DNA of 46,951 bases, taken from positions 1 through 46,951 of the forward strand of contig JAFQUQ010000052.1 of the NCBI GenBank assembly GCA_017408395.1. The letters are read 5' to 3'. Shown in pieces: positions 1-6,998 of this stretch. This DNA is from Oscillospiraceae bacterium. GTDB taxonomy: Bacteria > Bacillota > Clostridia > Oscillospirales > Ruminococcaceae. Under the pieces are notes generated by a model, which was given only the letters and a program-made list of their open reading frames with translations, made no database searches and was not told the origin of the DNA. Numbering within the stretch: position 1 is the first letter of the stretch; each line of letters begins with the position of its first letter. A program made the translations under genes and the position numbers.

Positions 1-18
1 CTCCGCAAGGGGTGAATT

Positions 19-79
19 CAAAAACAGTCCAGTGGACTGTTTTTGAAGAGGGGACGCCCTGCAAGAGAGGGCGTCCCCT
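19..79. repeat. Two tandem perfect hairpins at the left edge
   Basis: Two adjacent inverted repeats, each with 12-bp perfect arms. The first has arms at 19-30 (CAAAAACAGTCC) and 34-45 with a 3-nt loop. The second has arms at 49-60 (AGGGGACGCCCT) and 68-79 with a 7-nt loop. No gene lies here. The second hairpin is GC-rich and has no U-run after it on the + strand, so it is not a standard terminator. Together with the hairpin cluster at the right edge this looks like dispersed repetitive DNA (inference). Confidence 0.6.
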
Positions 80-128
80 AAAGTTTGTGCAGTATTACAT
101 ATAGCTATATCTTTTTCTACAGACTGAA

Positions 129-156
129 ACGGCACCTGTCCTATGACAGATACCGT
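129..156 (-). terminator. Hairpin downstream of the KdpE-like gene
   Basis: Arms at 129-140 and 145-156 pair over 12 bp, including two G-U pairs in the RNA read from the minus strand, with a 4-nt loop. It lies just beyond the stop of the response regulator gene. The following bases are only moderately U-rich, so termination is probable but not certain. Confidence 0.5.
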
Positions 157-161
157 CGTTT

Positions 162-854
162 TTACCGTACCGATTCATTCATTTTATAGCCTACACCAAG
201 CTCATTTGTGATATAGCTTTCCTTGCCCGGAACCGCACCGAACTTCTTGCGGATATTTGCCATATTTACCTGAAGCTTTTTTATGCTGCCGCTGTCGTTG
301 TAGCCCCATATGGCTGAAATTATGGCAGAATAGGTCATAACCTTGCCGCTGTGCTGTGAAAGCAGGGCGATTATGTTGTATTCTGTCTGTGTAAGCTTGA
401 TTTCCTTGTCGTCAATGGTTATGGTTCTTGCGTCATAATCAATGACGAGGTTGCCCAGAATAAATCTGCTGTTTTCAACATTACGTCTTACATTTCTCAA
501 TGCGGAGCGTACTCTTGCAACAAACTCCGCAGGACCGAAGGGCTTTGTCACATAATCGTTTGCACCCAGGTCAAGGGCAGTCACCTTATCCTTTTCGTCG
601 CTTCTTGCGGAAAGAACAATTACAGGCACGGCAGACAGCGTTCTTATGTGTTTAAGCAGGTCCATACCATCTCCATCGGGAAGTCCCAGGTCAAGCACAA
701 CAAGGTCGGGGATATGTGAGGAAAACAGCATTTTACCGCCGCTGCAGCTCTGTGTGCAGATGACCTGATACCCGTCTGCTTCAAGCAGGGCACTGACAAA
801 GGTCTGTATATTTGCTTCATCCTCTATAAGCAGTATCTTGTATTTGTTACTCAT
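162..854 (-). CDS. OmpR/KdpE-family response regulator
   Basis: DNA-binding response regulator of 230 residues. The receiver domain (about 5-115) has the acidic pair E11/D12, phospho-acceptor D55 in VVLDLGLPDGDG and the conserved Lys in YVTKPF. The C-terminal winged helix (about 135-228) contains LTQTEYNIIALL and GVGYKM. The ATG at 854 is chosen because GGGAG lies 9-10 bases upstream and the start overlaps the kinase stop (ATGAGTAA); a longer reading from 908 would run well into the kinase gene. The partner kinase carries a KdpD-type sensor region, so this is a KdpE-like regulator, but no kdpFABC genes are in the window and its targets are unknown. Confidence 0.9.
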   Translation of the reverse strand: MSNKYKILLIEDEANIQTFVSALLEADGYQVICTQSCSGGKMLFSSHIPDLVVLDLGLPDGDGMDLLKHIRTLSAVPVIVLSARSDEKDKVTALDLGANDYVTKPFGPAEFVARVRSALRNVRRNVENSRFILGNLVIDYDARTITIDDKEIKLTQTEYNIIALLSQHSGKVMTYSAIISAIWGYNDSGSIKKLQVNMANIRKKFGAVPGKESYITNELGVGYKMNESVR

Positions 855-1905
855 TGTCATCATCTCCCGTTTCAAGGGCAAAGCGGAACACCGCACCGCC
901 CTTTTCATTGTTTTCGGCAGTTATTGTACTGCCGTGAGCCTTTATTATGGAGGCGCAGACCGAAAGCCCTATGCCCGAATTTATCTTTGTATCCGACGGC
1001 ACCGCTGTTCCCATATAAAAGCCCGAAAAAATATTGCTGAGCCTGTCAGGTGCAATTCCGCAGCCGTCGTCTGAAATTTCAAACACCGCTTTTTTATCCT
1101 GCAAACGCACCGAAAATTCGATTTCCGTCATACCCTTGGCGTGACAGGCGGCGTTGCTTAAAATATTAAAGAGTACCTGCTCAATAAGCATTGCATCCAT
1201 AGGTATCATTGTAAAATCATCAGGCAGGGAAAGCTTTACGCTTTTGTCGGGATACTTCTTCTTAAACTTTACCAGCACCGAGTCTACCAGTTCATCAAGG
1301 ACGGTAGGCGTCTTTATAAGCTTTACGTTTGCACTGTCAAGACGTGTTACCGAAAGAAGATTTTCTACCATTCTCGTCAGCCACTCGGAATCCTCCCTGA
1401 TACCCGAAAGCATTTTCTTTTTCTGCTCATCACTGAGGCAGTCGTAATTTTCAAGGATGGTGGAGCTTGAGCCGTAAATTGTCGTAAGTGGAGTACGCAG
1501 GTCGTGGGAAACCGCACGGAGAAGATTTGCTCTCATACGCTCCTTTTCACTTTCCGCCTTGATCGCCTCCTGATATTTAAGCTTTGTTGTAAGAGCACCC
1601 GTTATCAGGGTGACGATTATCATTATTACCGCTGAAACCATATTTTCGGGGATGGTAAAATTGAACCTGAAATAAGGGAAAGCAAAGGCGTAGTTTACAG
1701 CAAGAACGCTTATCAGAGAAGCGGAGATACCGTAGCAGTAGCCTTCCGTTGCCAGTGAAATTACAAACACCGCCAGTACAAATATTGCGGGAATAAGGGA
1801 TACCGTGTCAAAAATGTAATGTATACACAGGCTTATTCCGAATGCTCCGCACATTATTACGGCAAGCAGAAGTATATTCCTGAGCTTTGATGATTGCTTC
1901 TTCAA
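847..1905 (-). CDS. KdpD-like sensor histidine kinase lacking the N-terminal Kdp/USP domains
   Basis: Membrane sensor kinase of 352 residues. About 8-106 is a DUF4118-type block of four hydrophobic helices as in the membrane part of KdpD. HisKA follows with H134 in AVSHDLRTPL, then a HATPase domain with N-box (LFNILSNAACHA), G1 (DDGCGIAP) and G2 (SGIGLSVC). Full KdpD is about 900 residues and starts with KdpD and Usp domains, which are absent. The start is TTG at 1905, with AGGAGGGGG just upstream. The gene overlaps the response regulator by 8 bases, so translation is probably coupled. The signal could be K+ or another membrane stress; the sequence does not decide. Confidence 0.88.
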   Translation of the reverse strand: MKKQSSKLRNILLLAVIMCGAFGISLCIHYIFDTVSLIPAIFVLAVFVISLATEGYCYGISASLISVLAVNYAFAFPYFRFNFTIPENMVSAVIMIIVTLITGALTTKLKYQEAIKAESEKERMRANLLRAVSHDLRTPLTTIYGSSSTILENYDCLSDEQKKKMLSGIREDSEWLTRMVENLLSVTRLDSANVKLIKTPTVLDELVDSVLVKFKKKYPDKSVKLSLPDDFTMIPMDAMLIEQVLFNILSNAACHAKGMTEIEFSVRLQDKKAVFEISDDGCGIAPDRLSNIFSGFYMGTAVPSDTKINSGIGLSVCASIIKAHGSTITAENNEKGGAVFRFALETGDDDNE

Positions 1906-1940
1906 GGTGCCCCCTCCTTTTTATAAGTATATACATTTTA

Positions 1941-1969
1941 ATAATATCATAACTGCGGTTAAGATTCAA
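1941..1969 (-). promoter_or_regulatory. Sigma-A promoter of the KdpDE-like operon
   Basis: On the minus strand TTGAAT (1964-1969), a 17-bp spacer and TATTAT (1941-1946), with a TG one base upstream of the -10 (extended -10). It lies about 36 bases upstream of the kinase start codon. Confidence 0.7.
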
Positions 1970-2136
1970 CTAAGATAAATTTTCTCACGCAATATGAGCT
2001 TTGTATTAACTTAAAATGTATTTATTGTGTATACACTTCCGTTGTATCTGCTTATAGCTTAATTTTAACTGAAAAAATCCGCATTTTTTTGTTAAACTGT
2101 TCTAAAAGAGGGATAAAAAAATATACAGTATCACTA

Positions 2137-2165
2137 TTGAAATTGTGTGTAAATTTTGTTATAAT
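2137..2165 (+). promoter_or_regulatory. Strong sigma-A promoter of solute-binding lipoprotein 1
   Basis: TTGAAA (2137-2142), 17-bp spacer, TATAAT (2160-2165) with TG at 2157-2158 forming an extended -10. The predicted transcript has a leader of about 70 bases. The same layout, including TGTTATAAT, is found before the paralogue at 4406-4434. Confidence 0.85.
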
Positions 2166-2185
2166 GTTTTTGCATAATAATAATC

Positions 2186-2216
2186 TGCCCGTCCTACATA
2201 ATTTATCCGATGGGCA
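2186..2216 (+). other. 5' leader hairpin of lipoprotein 1
   Basis: TGCCCGTC (2186-2193) pairs with GATGGGCA (2209-2216), 8 bp with one G-U, loop 15 nt. It lies in the leader about 17 bases before the GGAGG at 2234. No U-run follows, so it is not a terminator; it may stabilise the abundant mRNA (inference). Confidence 0.45.
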
Positions 2217-2244
2217 AAGTTTATTTAATTTATGGAGGTTGATT

Positions 2245-3717
2245 ATGAAAGATATTAAAAAGCTTTTAGCCGGTGTTACTGCTCTTACTTTAGCCTGCGG
2301 TCTTACAGCTTGCGGCGGCGGTGAAGAAGGCGGCGCTCAGGACGTTATCGACAACGCTACTGAAGAAACAACAACTACTACAACTACAGCTAAGACTGTT
2401 GAAGTAAACACAGAAACCCTTAAGGCTGACGAGGAAACTGTCCTTGAGGATGTTATGACTCAGCTTCAGGACGTTGAACTTGATAACAAGGTTGTAAAGT
2501 GGATGGCTCACTATGACCTCAACCCAAGCTCAAACGGTGCTTCCAAGTCCGTTGGTCTTGAAATGTTTGAAAAGAAGTACGGCGGCAGCATTGAATACCA
2601 CGCTACCACATGGAATACACGTTACGATGACCTTTCCACAAAGGTTCTCGGCGGCGAAGGCATTGACATCTTCCCGGGCGATGATACAGCTAACTTCCCT
2701 AAGGGTATCATCAACGGTATGTTCCAGCCTGTTGACGATTATATCGACCTTAATTCCCCTGTTTGGCAGAACACAGCTGCTGCTATGGAGCTTCTCAACT
2801 TCGGCGGCAAGCACTATGAATTCATCACAGACGTAACAGCTGAATGTGTTGTTATTTACGATAAGTCCACAATCGAAGCTCAGGGTCTTGACGATCCATG
2901 GGATCTCTACGAAGCAGGCGAATGGAACTGGGATACATTCAAGCAGATGCTCCTCGACTTCGTTGACGAAGATTCTGACCAGTGGGGTCTTGACGGCTTC
3001 TGGACAGAAAAGGCTCTCTTCCTCTCTGCAGGTGTTCCTTTCGTAAGCTCCAATGCTGACGGTCTTACATGTAACGTTAAGGACGCTACTGTTGAAAAGG
3101 CTATGAACTATCAGTACGACCTCTTCACAAACGGTCTCGTATTCCCAAGAGAACAGTTCAGCTGGTCTGAACAGCCACAGTTCATGGGCGAAGGCAGACA
3201 GCTCTTCTATCTCTGCGGTGCATGGGCTGTACAGGCTGACCCTGAAACATGGGCAACTTGCATTGCTCCTGAAAACCTCGGTCTTGCTCCCGTTCCATCT
3301 CCTGCTGATTCCGATCCTTTCCAGGGTGCTACTCTCGCAGGTTATGCTCTCTGTAAGGGCGCCGGCAACCCACAGGGTGCTGCTCTCTTTGCTGAATGCG
3401 TAGCTCTCGGTACAGCTGATGAAAGAACTGTTGCTATTTCCGACAGAAAGGCTCTCGATGACTACCAGTGGTCACAGGAAATCCTTGACCGCAACAAGGC
3501 TATCAACGACCTTGCAAGACAGTATCCTGTAATCGACCTCTCCACAGGTTGTTCTTCCGATATTCAGTCACTTACAACTGACGGCGGCGACGGCGTCGGT
3601 CTGAGAGCTGCTCTCCACGGTATCGACTGGGCTACAAACAGAGATACTATTGCTGACGTTCTCATTATGCTCGTTGAAGAAGTTGATACAAACCTCAAGG
3701 CTGCACAGGCAGGCTGA
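2245..3717 (+). CDS. Extracellular solute-binding lipoprotein, family 1 (paralogue 1)
   Basis: 490-residue lipoprotein. A short signal peptide ends in lipobox LTAC (C23), then a Gly/acidic stretch and a Thr-rich linker (EETTTTTTTAK), then a MalE/UgpB-type periplasmic-binding-like fold. Conserved-looking segments include GGEGIDIFPGDD, PVDDYIDL, GEWNWDTFK and LFLSAGVP. The start at 2245 has GGAGG 6-10 bases upstream and gives a proper signal peptide; an upstream extension would destroy it. Codon use is strongly biased (CTC, AAC, GAC, GGC), as in highly expressed genes. No permease or ATPase is nearby, so it must use a transporter encoded elsewhere or act as a binding/sensing protein. The ligand is not readable; a carbohydrate is typical for the family. 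Confidence 0.85.
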   Translation: MKDIKKLLAGVTALTLACGLTACGGGEEGGAQDVIDNATEETTTTTTTAKTVEVNTETLKADEETVLEDVMTQLQDVELDNKVVKWMAHYDLNPSSNGASKSVGLEMFEKKYGGSIEYHATTWNTRYDDLSTKVLGGEGIDIFPGDDTANFPKGIINGMFQPVDDYIDLNSPVWQNTAAAMELLNFGGKHYEFITDVTAECVVIYDKSTIEAQGLDDPWDLYEAGEWNWDTFKQMLLDFVDEDSDQWGLDGFWTEKALFLSAGVPFVSSNADGLTCNVKDATVEKAMNYQYDLFTNGLVFPREQFSWSEQPQFMGEGRQLFYLCGAWAVQADPETWATCIAPENLGLAPVPSPADSDPFQGATLAGYALCKGAGNPQGAALFAECVALGTADERTVAISDRKALDDYQWSQEILDRNKAINDLARQYPVIDLSTGCSSDIQSLTTDGGDGVGLRAALHGIDWATNRDTIADVLIMLVEEVDTNLKAAQAG

Positions 3718-3748
3718 TCCCCGATTTCAGTTTAAAACAAAATAACAG

Positions 3749-3783
3749 AAGCCTCTCTCTTTAAACAAGAGGGAGGCTTTTTA
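3749..3783 (+). terminator. Intrinsic terminator after lipoprotein 1
   Basis: AAGCCTCTCTC (3749-3759) pairs with GAGGGAGGCTT (3769-3779), one G-U, and runs into a T-rich tail. It lies between the lipoprotein stop and the RBS of the PAP2 gene, so PAP2 transcription depends on read-through. Confidence 0.8.
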
Positions 3784-3798
3784 AAATGGAGGCAGCGT

Positions 3799-4371
3799 AT
3801 GGAGCTTATACAACAGTTTGACGACAGTATACTTTATTACATTTATGAAAACTGGCACAATGCGTTTACGGACGGTCTGTTTATCACCGTGTCGAGAATT
3901 GCGGACTGCGGTCTGATATGGTTTGTGCTTGCGGGAATAATGCTGCTTAAAAAGGACTGGCGCAGCACAGGCATAGTTATGCTTTTTGCCCTTGGTCTGG
4001 GTGCGCTGGTTGGCACTGTGATTTTAAAGAACATTATCTGTCGTGAGCGTCCGTTCAATGTTGACGAAACCCTTCAGCTGATTTCGGTAATGCCCGGTGG
4101 ACGGTACTCGTTTCCGTCGGGACATTCAAATGCGGCAGGTGCCTGCTCGACGGTGATTTTTCTCCGTGATAAACGCTTCGGAACGGCGGCGGTGGTTTAC
4201 GCTATGATGGTGGCTTTTTCGAGAGTTTTCCTTGTTGTTCACTACCCTACCGATGTCATCTGCGGTCTGCTGCTTGGCGGGGCTTGTGCAATTATTATGT
4301 GGAAGGTTATGTACAAGTTTACGGAAAATACCCTTGAAAAGATTTATCTTAAACGTTCTCGTAAGGCATAA
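3799..4371 (+). CDS. PAP2-family membrane phosphatase
   Basis: 190-residue integral membrane phosphatase of the PAP2/undecaprenyl-diphosphatase BcrC type. The three family motifs are present in order: KNIICRERPF (KX6RP), PSGHSNAA (PSGH) and SRVFLVVHYPTD (SRX5HX3D), carrying the catalytic histidines and the Arg residues that bind phosphate. About five or six hydrophobic helices surround them. GGAGG at 3788-3792 supports the ATG at 3799. Substrate may be undecaprenyl pyrophosphate or a phosphatidate; the sequence does not separate these. It lies between two solute-binding lipoprotein genes with no evident functional link, downstream of one terminator and before another. Confidence 0.9.
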   Translation: MELIQQFDDSILYYIYENWHNAFTDGLFITVSRIADCGLIWFVLAGIMLLKKDWRSTGIVMLFALGLGALVGTVILKNIICRERPFNVDETLQLISVMPGGRYSFPSGHSNAAGACSTVIFLRDKRFGTAAVVYAMMVAFSRVFLVVHYPTDVICGLLLGGACAIIMWKVMYKFTENTLEKIYLKRSRKA

Positions 4372-4392
4372 TATACTGAAAACGATTTCTAG

Positions 4393-4426
4393 GCTGTCAT
4401 TTTACTTGACTAAAATGACAGCTTTT
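4393..4426 (+). terminator. Intrinsic terminator after PAP2 gene
   Basis: GCTGTCATTTTA (4393-4404) pairs perfectly with TAAAATGACAGC (4411-4422), loop CTTGAC, followed by TTTTGTTA. The -35 box of the next promoter lies in the loop and start of the 3' arm. Confidence 0.85.
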
Positions 4427-4434
4427 GTTATAAT
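4406..4434 (+). promoter_or_regulatory. Strong sigma-A promoter of solute-binding lipoprotein 2, inside a terminator
   Basis: TTGACT (4406-4411), 17-bp spacer, TATAAT (4429-4434), with TG at 4426-4427 giving an extended -10. The -35 box sits in the terminator loop and the spacer contains its 3' arm. The leader is only about 40 bases. Confidence 0.88.
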
Positions 4435-4479
4435 TAAATAGCATTTGATTGTTAATTTATTATTAATCGGAGGAAAAGT

Positions 4480-5946
4480 ATGAAGAACATTAAAAAACTC
4501 TTCGCAGGCGCTCTTGCCATCACTATGGCAGCAGGTCTTACAGCTTGCGGCGGCGGCGAAACAAAGGAAGACGTTGTAAATGACGTTCTCGAAGAAACAA
4601 CCACTACCACTACAACAGGCGTAACAGTTGAAATCAACACAGAAGAACTCAAGGAAGAAGAAGTTGACGTTCTCGAAACAGCTATGTCACAGCTTCAGGA
4701 CGTTGAACTCGAAAACAAGGAAATCAAGTGGCTCGCTCACTACGACATCAACCCTTCTACAAACGGTGCTTCCAAGAAGGTTGAGCTGGAAATGTTTGAA
4801 AAGAAGTACGGCGGTACAATCAAGTACTACTCCACAACATGGGATAAGAGATACGACGACCTCTCCAAGTTCGTTCTCGGCGGCGAAGGCATCGACTTCT
4901 TCCCCGGTAATGACGCTAACAACTTCCCTAACGGTATCGTAAACGGTATGTTCCAGCCTGTTGACGAATATATCGACCTTAATTCTGCAATCTGGCAGAA
5001 CACTTCCGCTGCTATGGAACTCCTCAACTTCGGCGGCAAGCACTACGAATTCGTTACAAGCGTTTCCCCTGAACAGGTTTGTATGTACAACAAGGCTACA
5101 ATCGAAGCTAACGGCCTCGATGATCCATGGGAACTTTACGAAGCAGGCGAATGGAACTGGGATACATTCAAGCAGATGCTCCTCGACTTCGTTGACGAAG
5201 ATTCCGACCAGTGGGGTCTTGACAACTGGTACAACGAAAAGGCTCTCTTCCTCTCCGCAGGCGTTCCTCTCGTTGGCACACAGGACGGTCAGCTCGTATG
5301 TAACATCAAGGATGCTACTGTTGAAAACGCTATGAACTTCCAGTACGACCTCTTCACAAACGGTCTTGTTCTTCCACTTGAACAGTTCAACTGGTCTATC
5401 CAGCCACAGATGATGGGCGAAGGCAGACAGCTCTTCTGGCTCAACGGTATGTGGGGTGTTGAAGGCGATCCTACAACATGGTCTATCCAGGTTGAACCTG
5501 AAAACCTCGGTATCGTTCCTGTACCATCGCCTGCAGGCTCTGATCCATATCAGTCTGTAACTCTCGATGGTTACGCTCTCTGTAAGGGCGCTGCAAACCC
5601 ACAGGGCGTAGCTCTCTTTGCTGAGTGTACAATCGTTGCAAACAACGACCCTGGTACAATTGCAATCTCCGAAAGAAAGGCTATGGACGACAGCAAGTGG
5701 ACAGAAGAACTCATTGCCCGCAACAACGAAATCAAGGAACTTGCAAGAAAGTATCCTGTTGTTGAACTTTCCGCAGGCTGCTCTAAGGACATCGCTTCCA
5801 TCACAACAGACGGCGGCGCTCAGATCGGTATGAGAGCTGCATTCCACGGCATTGACTGGGCTACAAACAGAGACGCTACTGCTGACGTTCTCCAGATGCT
5901 CGTTGATGAAGTTAATACTAACCTTCAGTCCGCTGTTAACAGCTGA
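4480..5946 (+). CDS. Extracellular solute-binding lipoprotein, family 1 (paralogue 2)
   Basis: 488-residue lipoprotein with signal peptide and lipobox LTAC (C23), Thr-rich linker (EETTTTTTTGV) and a family 1 solute-binding fold. It is collinear with the protein at 2245 over its whole length, with most positions identical by eye, and the DNA is identical over 68 bases (2908-2975 versus 5137-5204). Residues expected near the ligand site differ in places (FPGDD versus FPGND, GFWTEKA versus NWYNEKA), so ligands may be related but not equal. Strong extended -10 promoter, GGAGG RBS region and biased codons point to high expression. No permease or ATPase genes are adjacent. Confidence 0.85.
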   Translation: MKNIKKLFAGALAITMAAGLTACGGGETKEDVVNDVLEETTTTTTTGVTVEINTEELKEEEVDVLETAMSQLQDVELENKEIKWLAHYDINPSTNGASKKVELEMFEKKYGGTIKYYSTTWDKRYDDLSKFVLGGEGIDFFPGNDANNFPNGIVNGMFQPVDEYIDLNSAIWQNTSAAMELLNFGGKHYEFVTSVSPEQVCMYNKATIEANGLDDPWELYEAGEWNWDTFKQMLLDFVDEDSDQWGLDNWYNEKALFLSAGVPLVGTQDGQLVCNIKDATVENAMNFQYDLFTNGLVLPLEQFNWSIQPQMMGEGRQLFWLNGMWGVEGDPTTWSIQVEPENLGIVPVPSPAGSDPYQSVTLDGYALCKGAANPQGVALFAECTIVANNDPGTIAISERKAMDDSKWTEELIARNNEIKELARKYPVVELSAGCSKDIASITTDGGAQIGMRAAFHGIDWATNRDATADVLQMLVDEVNTNLQSAVNS

Positions 5947-5967
5947 TTTTACTTAACCAATCAAAAT

Positions 5968-6004
5968 AAACTGGCTTCGTAATTCATACGGAGTCAGTTT
6001 TTTT
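5968..6004 (+). terminator. Intrinsic terminator after lipoprotein 2
   Basis: AAACTGGCTTCGT (5968-5980) pairs with ACGGAGTCAGTTT (5988-6000) with G-U pairs, followed directly by TTTT. Confidence 0.8.
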
Positions 6005-6007
6005 ATC

Positions 6008-6051
6008 AAAAAATCCTCCTGTGTTTTTTTCGTACCACAGAAGGATTTTTT
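6008..6051 (-). terminator. Bidirectional terminator after prmC
   Basis: AAAAAATCCT-C-CTGTG (6008-6023) pairs with CACAG-A-AGGATTTTTT (6036-6051) with one mismatch. A-runs and T-runs at the outer ends allow it to work for the minus-strand prmC operon and as a back-up for the convergent lipoprotein gene. Confidence 0.75.
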
Positions 6052-6089
6052 CGTTATCTGTTTTATTTAAAGAATGATTATTCACTTTC

Positions 6090-6971
6090 TCATCCTTGCT
6101 TTATGCCTGTAACGACCCTGTCATTACCGCCCAGATCCTTTATTATTTTAACGTCGGTGTAACCGCCCTTGCGGAGAATTTCCGCAACGTCCTCACCCTG
6201 ACGGTAGCCGATCTCAAAGGCAAGCAGTCCGCCGTCCTTTAAAATCTCTTTCCAAAGGCAGGAAATAACACGGTAGAATTTAAGTCCGTCGTTTCCGCCG
6301 TCAAGTGCAGACGCAGGCTCAAACGTCACCTCTGTCTGAAGGTCGGACATTTCCTCTGCCGTAAGATAGGGCGGATTTGAAACGATACAATCAAGCTGAC
6401 GGTAATCGCCCTCGCTTTCCTCGTCCTTGAAATTATCAAGCAGCCTGCCGTCCATTACGTCGCCCTTGAGAATTTTTACATCCGCATTGTTGCTGCGGAT
6501 ATTTTCCACAAGATAAGGCATAGCATCGGAAGAAAGCTCAACCGCAATAAGCTTTGATTTAGGCATTGTCTTCTGCAGAGATACCGCAATACAGCCTGTT
6601 CCGCTGCAAAGGTCGATTATCTGCGGGTCATAGAATTTCTTTGCGGCAAAATGATTTACCACCGTATCAACTAAAGTTTCCGTGTCGGGACGGGGAATGA
6701 GCACTCCCTCGCCCACCTTAAAGTTTAAACCGTAAAACTCCCATTTTCCAAGCAGATACTGCAAAGGATAACCCTCCGCACGCTTTTCCGCAAGCTTCAT
6801 TGCATTTTCAGCCTTTACGCCGTCAGCCTCATCGCTGCGGTGCAGTGCAAGATTAAGCATATCAAGTCCGACTATATCCTCAAAAATACATTTTGCGTCA
6901 AAGTCGGCGTCCTCCTTGCCTGCGTTTTTCAGTGTGTTTTTTATATGGTCAAAAAGCTGGCCGTTTGTCAT
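6090..6971 (-). CDS. prmC: Peptide chain release factor N5-glutamine methyltransferase PrmC
   Basis: 293-residue SAM-dependent methyltransferase that methylates the Gln of the GGQ motif in release factors RF1/RF2. An N-terminal helical domain is followed by the Rossmann core with IDLCSGTGCIAVSL (about 119-132) for SAM binding and the diagnostic NPPY at 199-202 that holds the substrate Gln. LIPRPDTETL (91-100) is also typical. Length matches the family (about 280-295). It is the last gene of a minus-strand run, 27 bases after yqhQ. In many Firmicutes prmC sits next to prfA; prfA is not in this window. Confidence 0.95.
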   Translation of the reverse strand: MTNGQLFDHIKNTLKNAGKEDADFDAKCIFEDIVGLDMLNLALHRSDEADGVKAENAMKLAEKRAEGYPLQYLLGKWEFYGLNFKVGEGVLIPRPDTETLVDTVVNHFAAKKFYDPQIIDLCSGTGCIAVSLQKTMPKSKLIAVELSSDAMPYLVENIRSNNADVKILKGDVMDGRLLDNFKDEESEGDYRQLDCIVSNPPYLTAEEMSDLQTEVTFEPASALDGGNDGLKFYRVISCLWKEILKDGGLLAFEIGYRQGEDVAEILRKGGYTDVKIIKDLGGNDRVVTGIKQG

Positions 6972-6998
6972 AAATAAGGGTATCCTTTCTTTTGTTTA

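Larger units (their letters stand above)
1906..2244. other. Divergent intergenic region between kinase and lipoprotein genes
   Basis: 339 bases without a gene. It holds the promoter of the KdpDE-like pair (1941-1969, minus), the promoter of the first solute-binding lipoprotein (2137-2165, plus), a 10-bp palindrome GTGTATACAC at 2027-2036 between them, and a leader hairpin at 2186-2216. The palindrome is a possible regulator site, but no protein can be assigned to it. Confidence 0.6.

Noticed and set aside
162..1905. Complete kdp potassium-uptake locus
   Set aside because: No kdpF, kdpA, kdpB or kdpC homologue occurs in the window; only the two-component genes are present.
2089..2244. 52-residue N-terminal extension of the first solute-binding lipoprotein
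   Set aside because: It would run through the promoter and leader and bury the signal peptide; the GGAGG at 2234 sets the start at 2245.
4687..5847. Open frame of 386 codons on the minus strand inside the second solute-binding lipoprotein gene
   Set aside because: It is antisense to a gene with strongly biased codons, which removes stops in that frame; it has no RBS, no recognisable domain and a Cys/Val-rich composition unlike real proteins.
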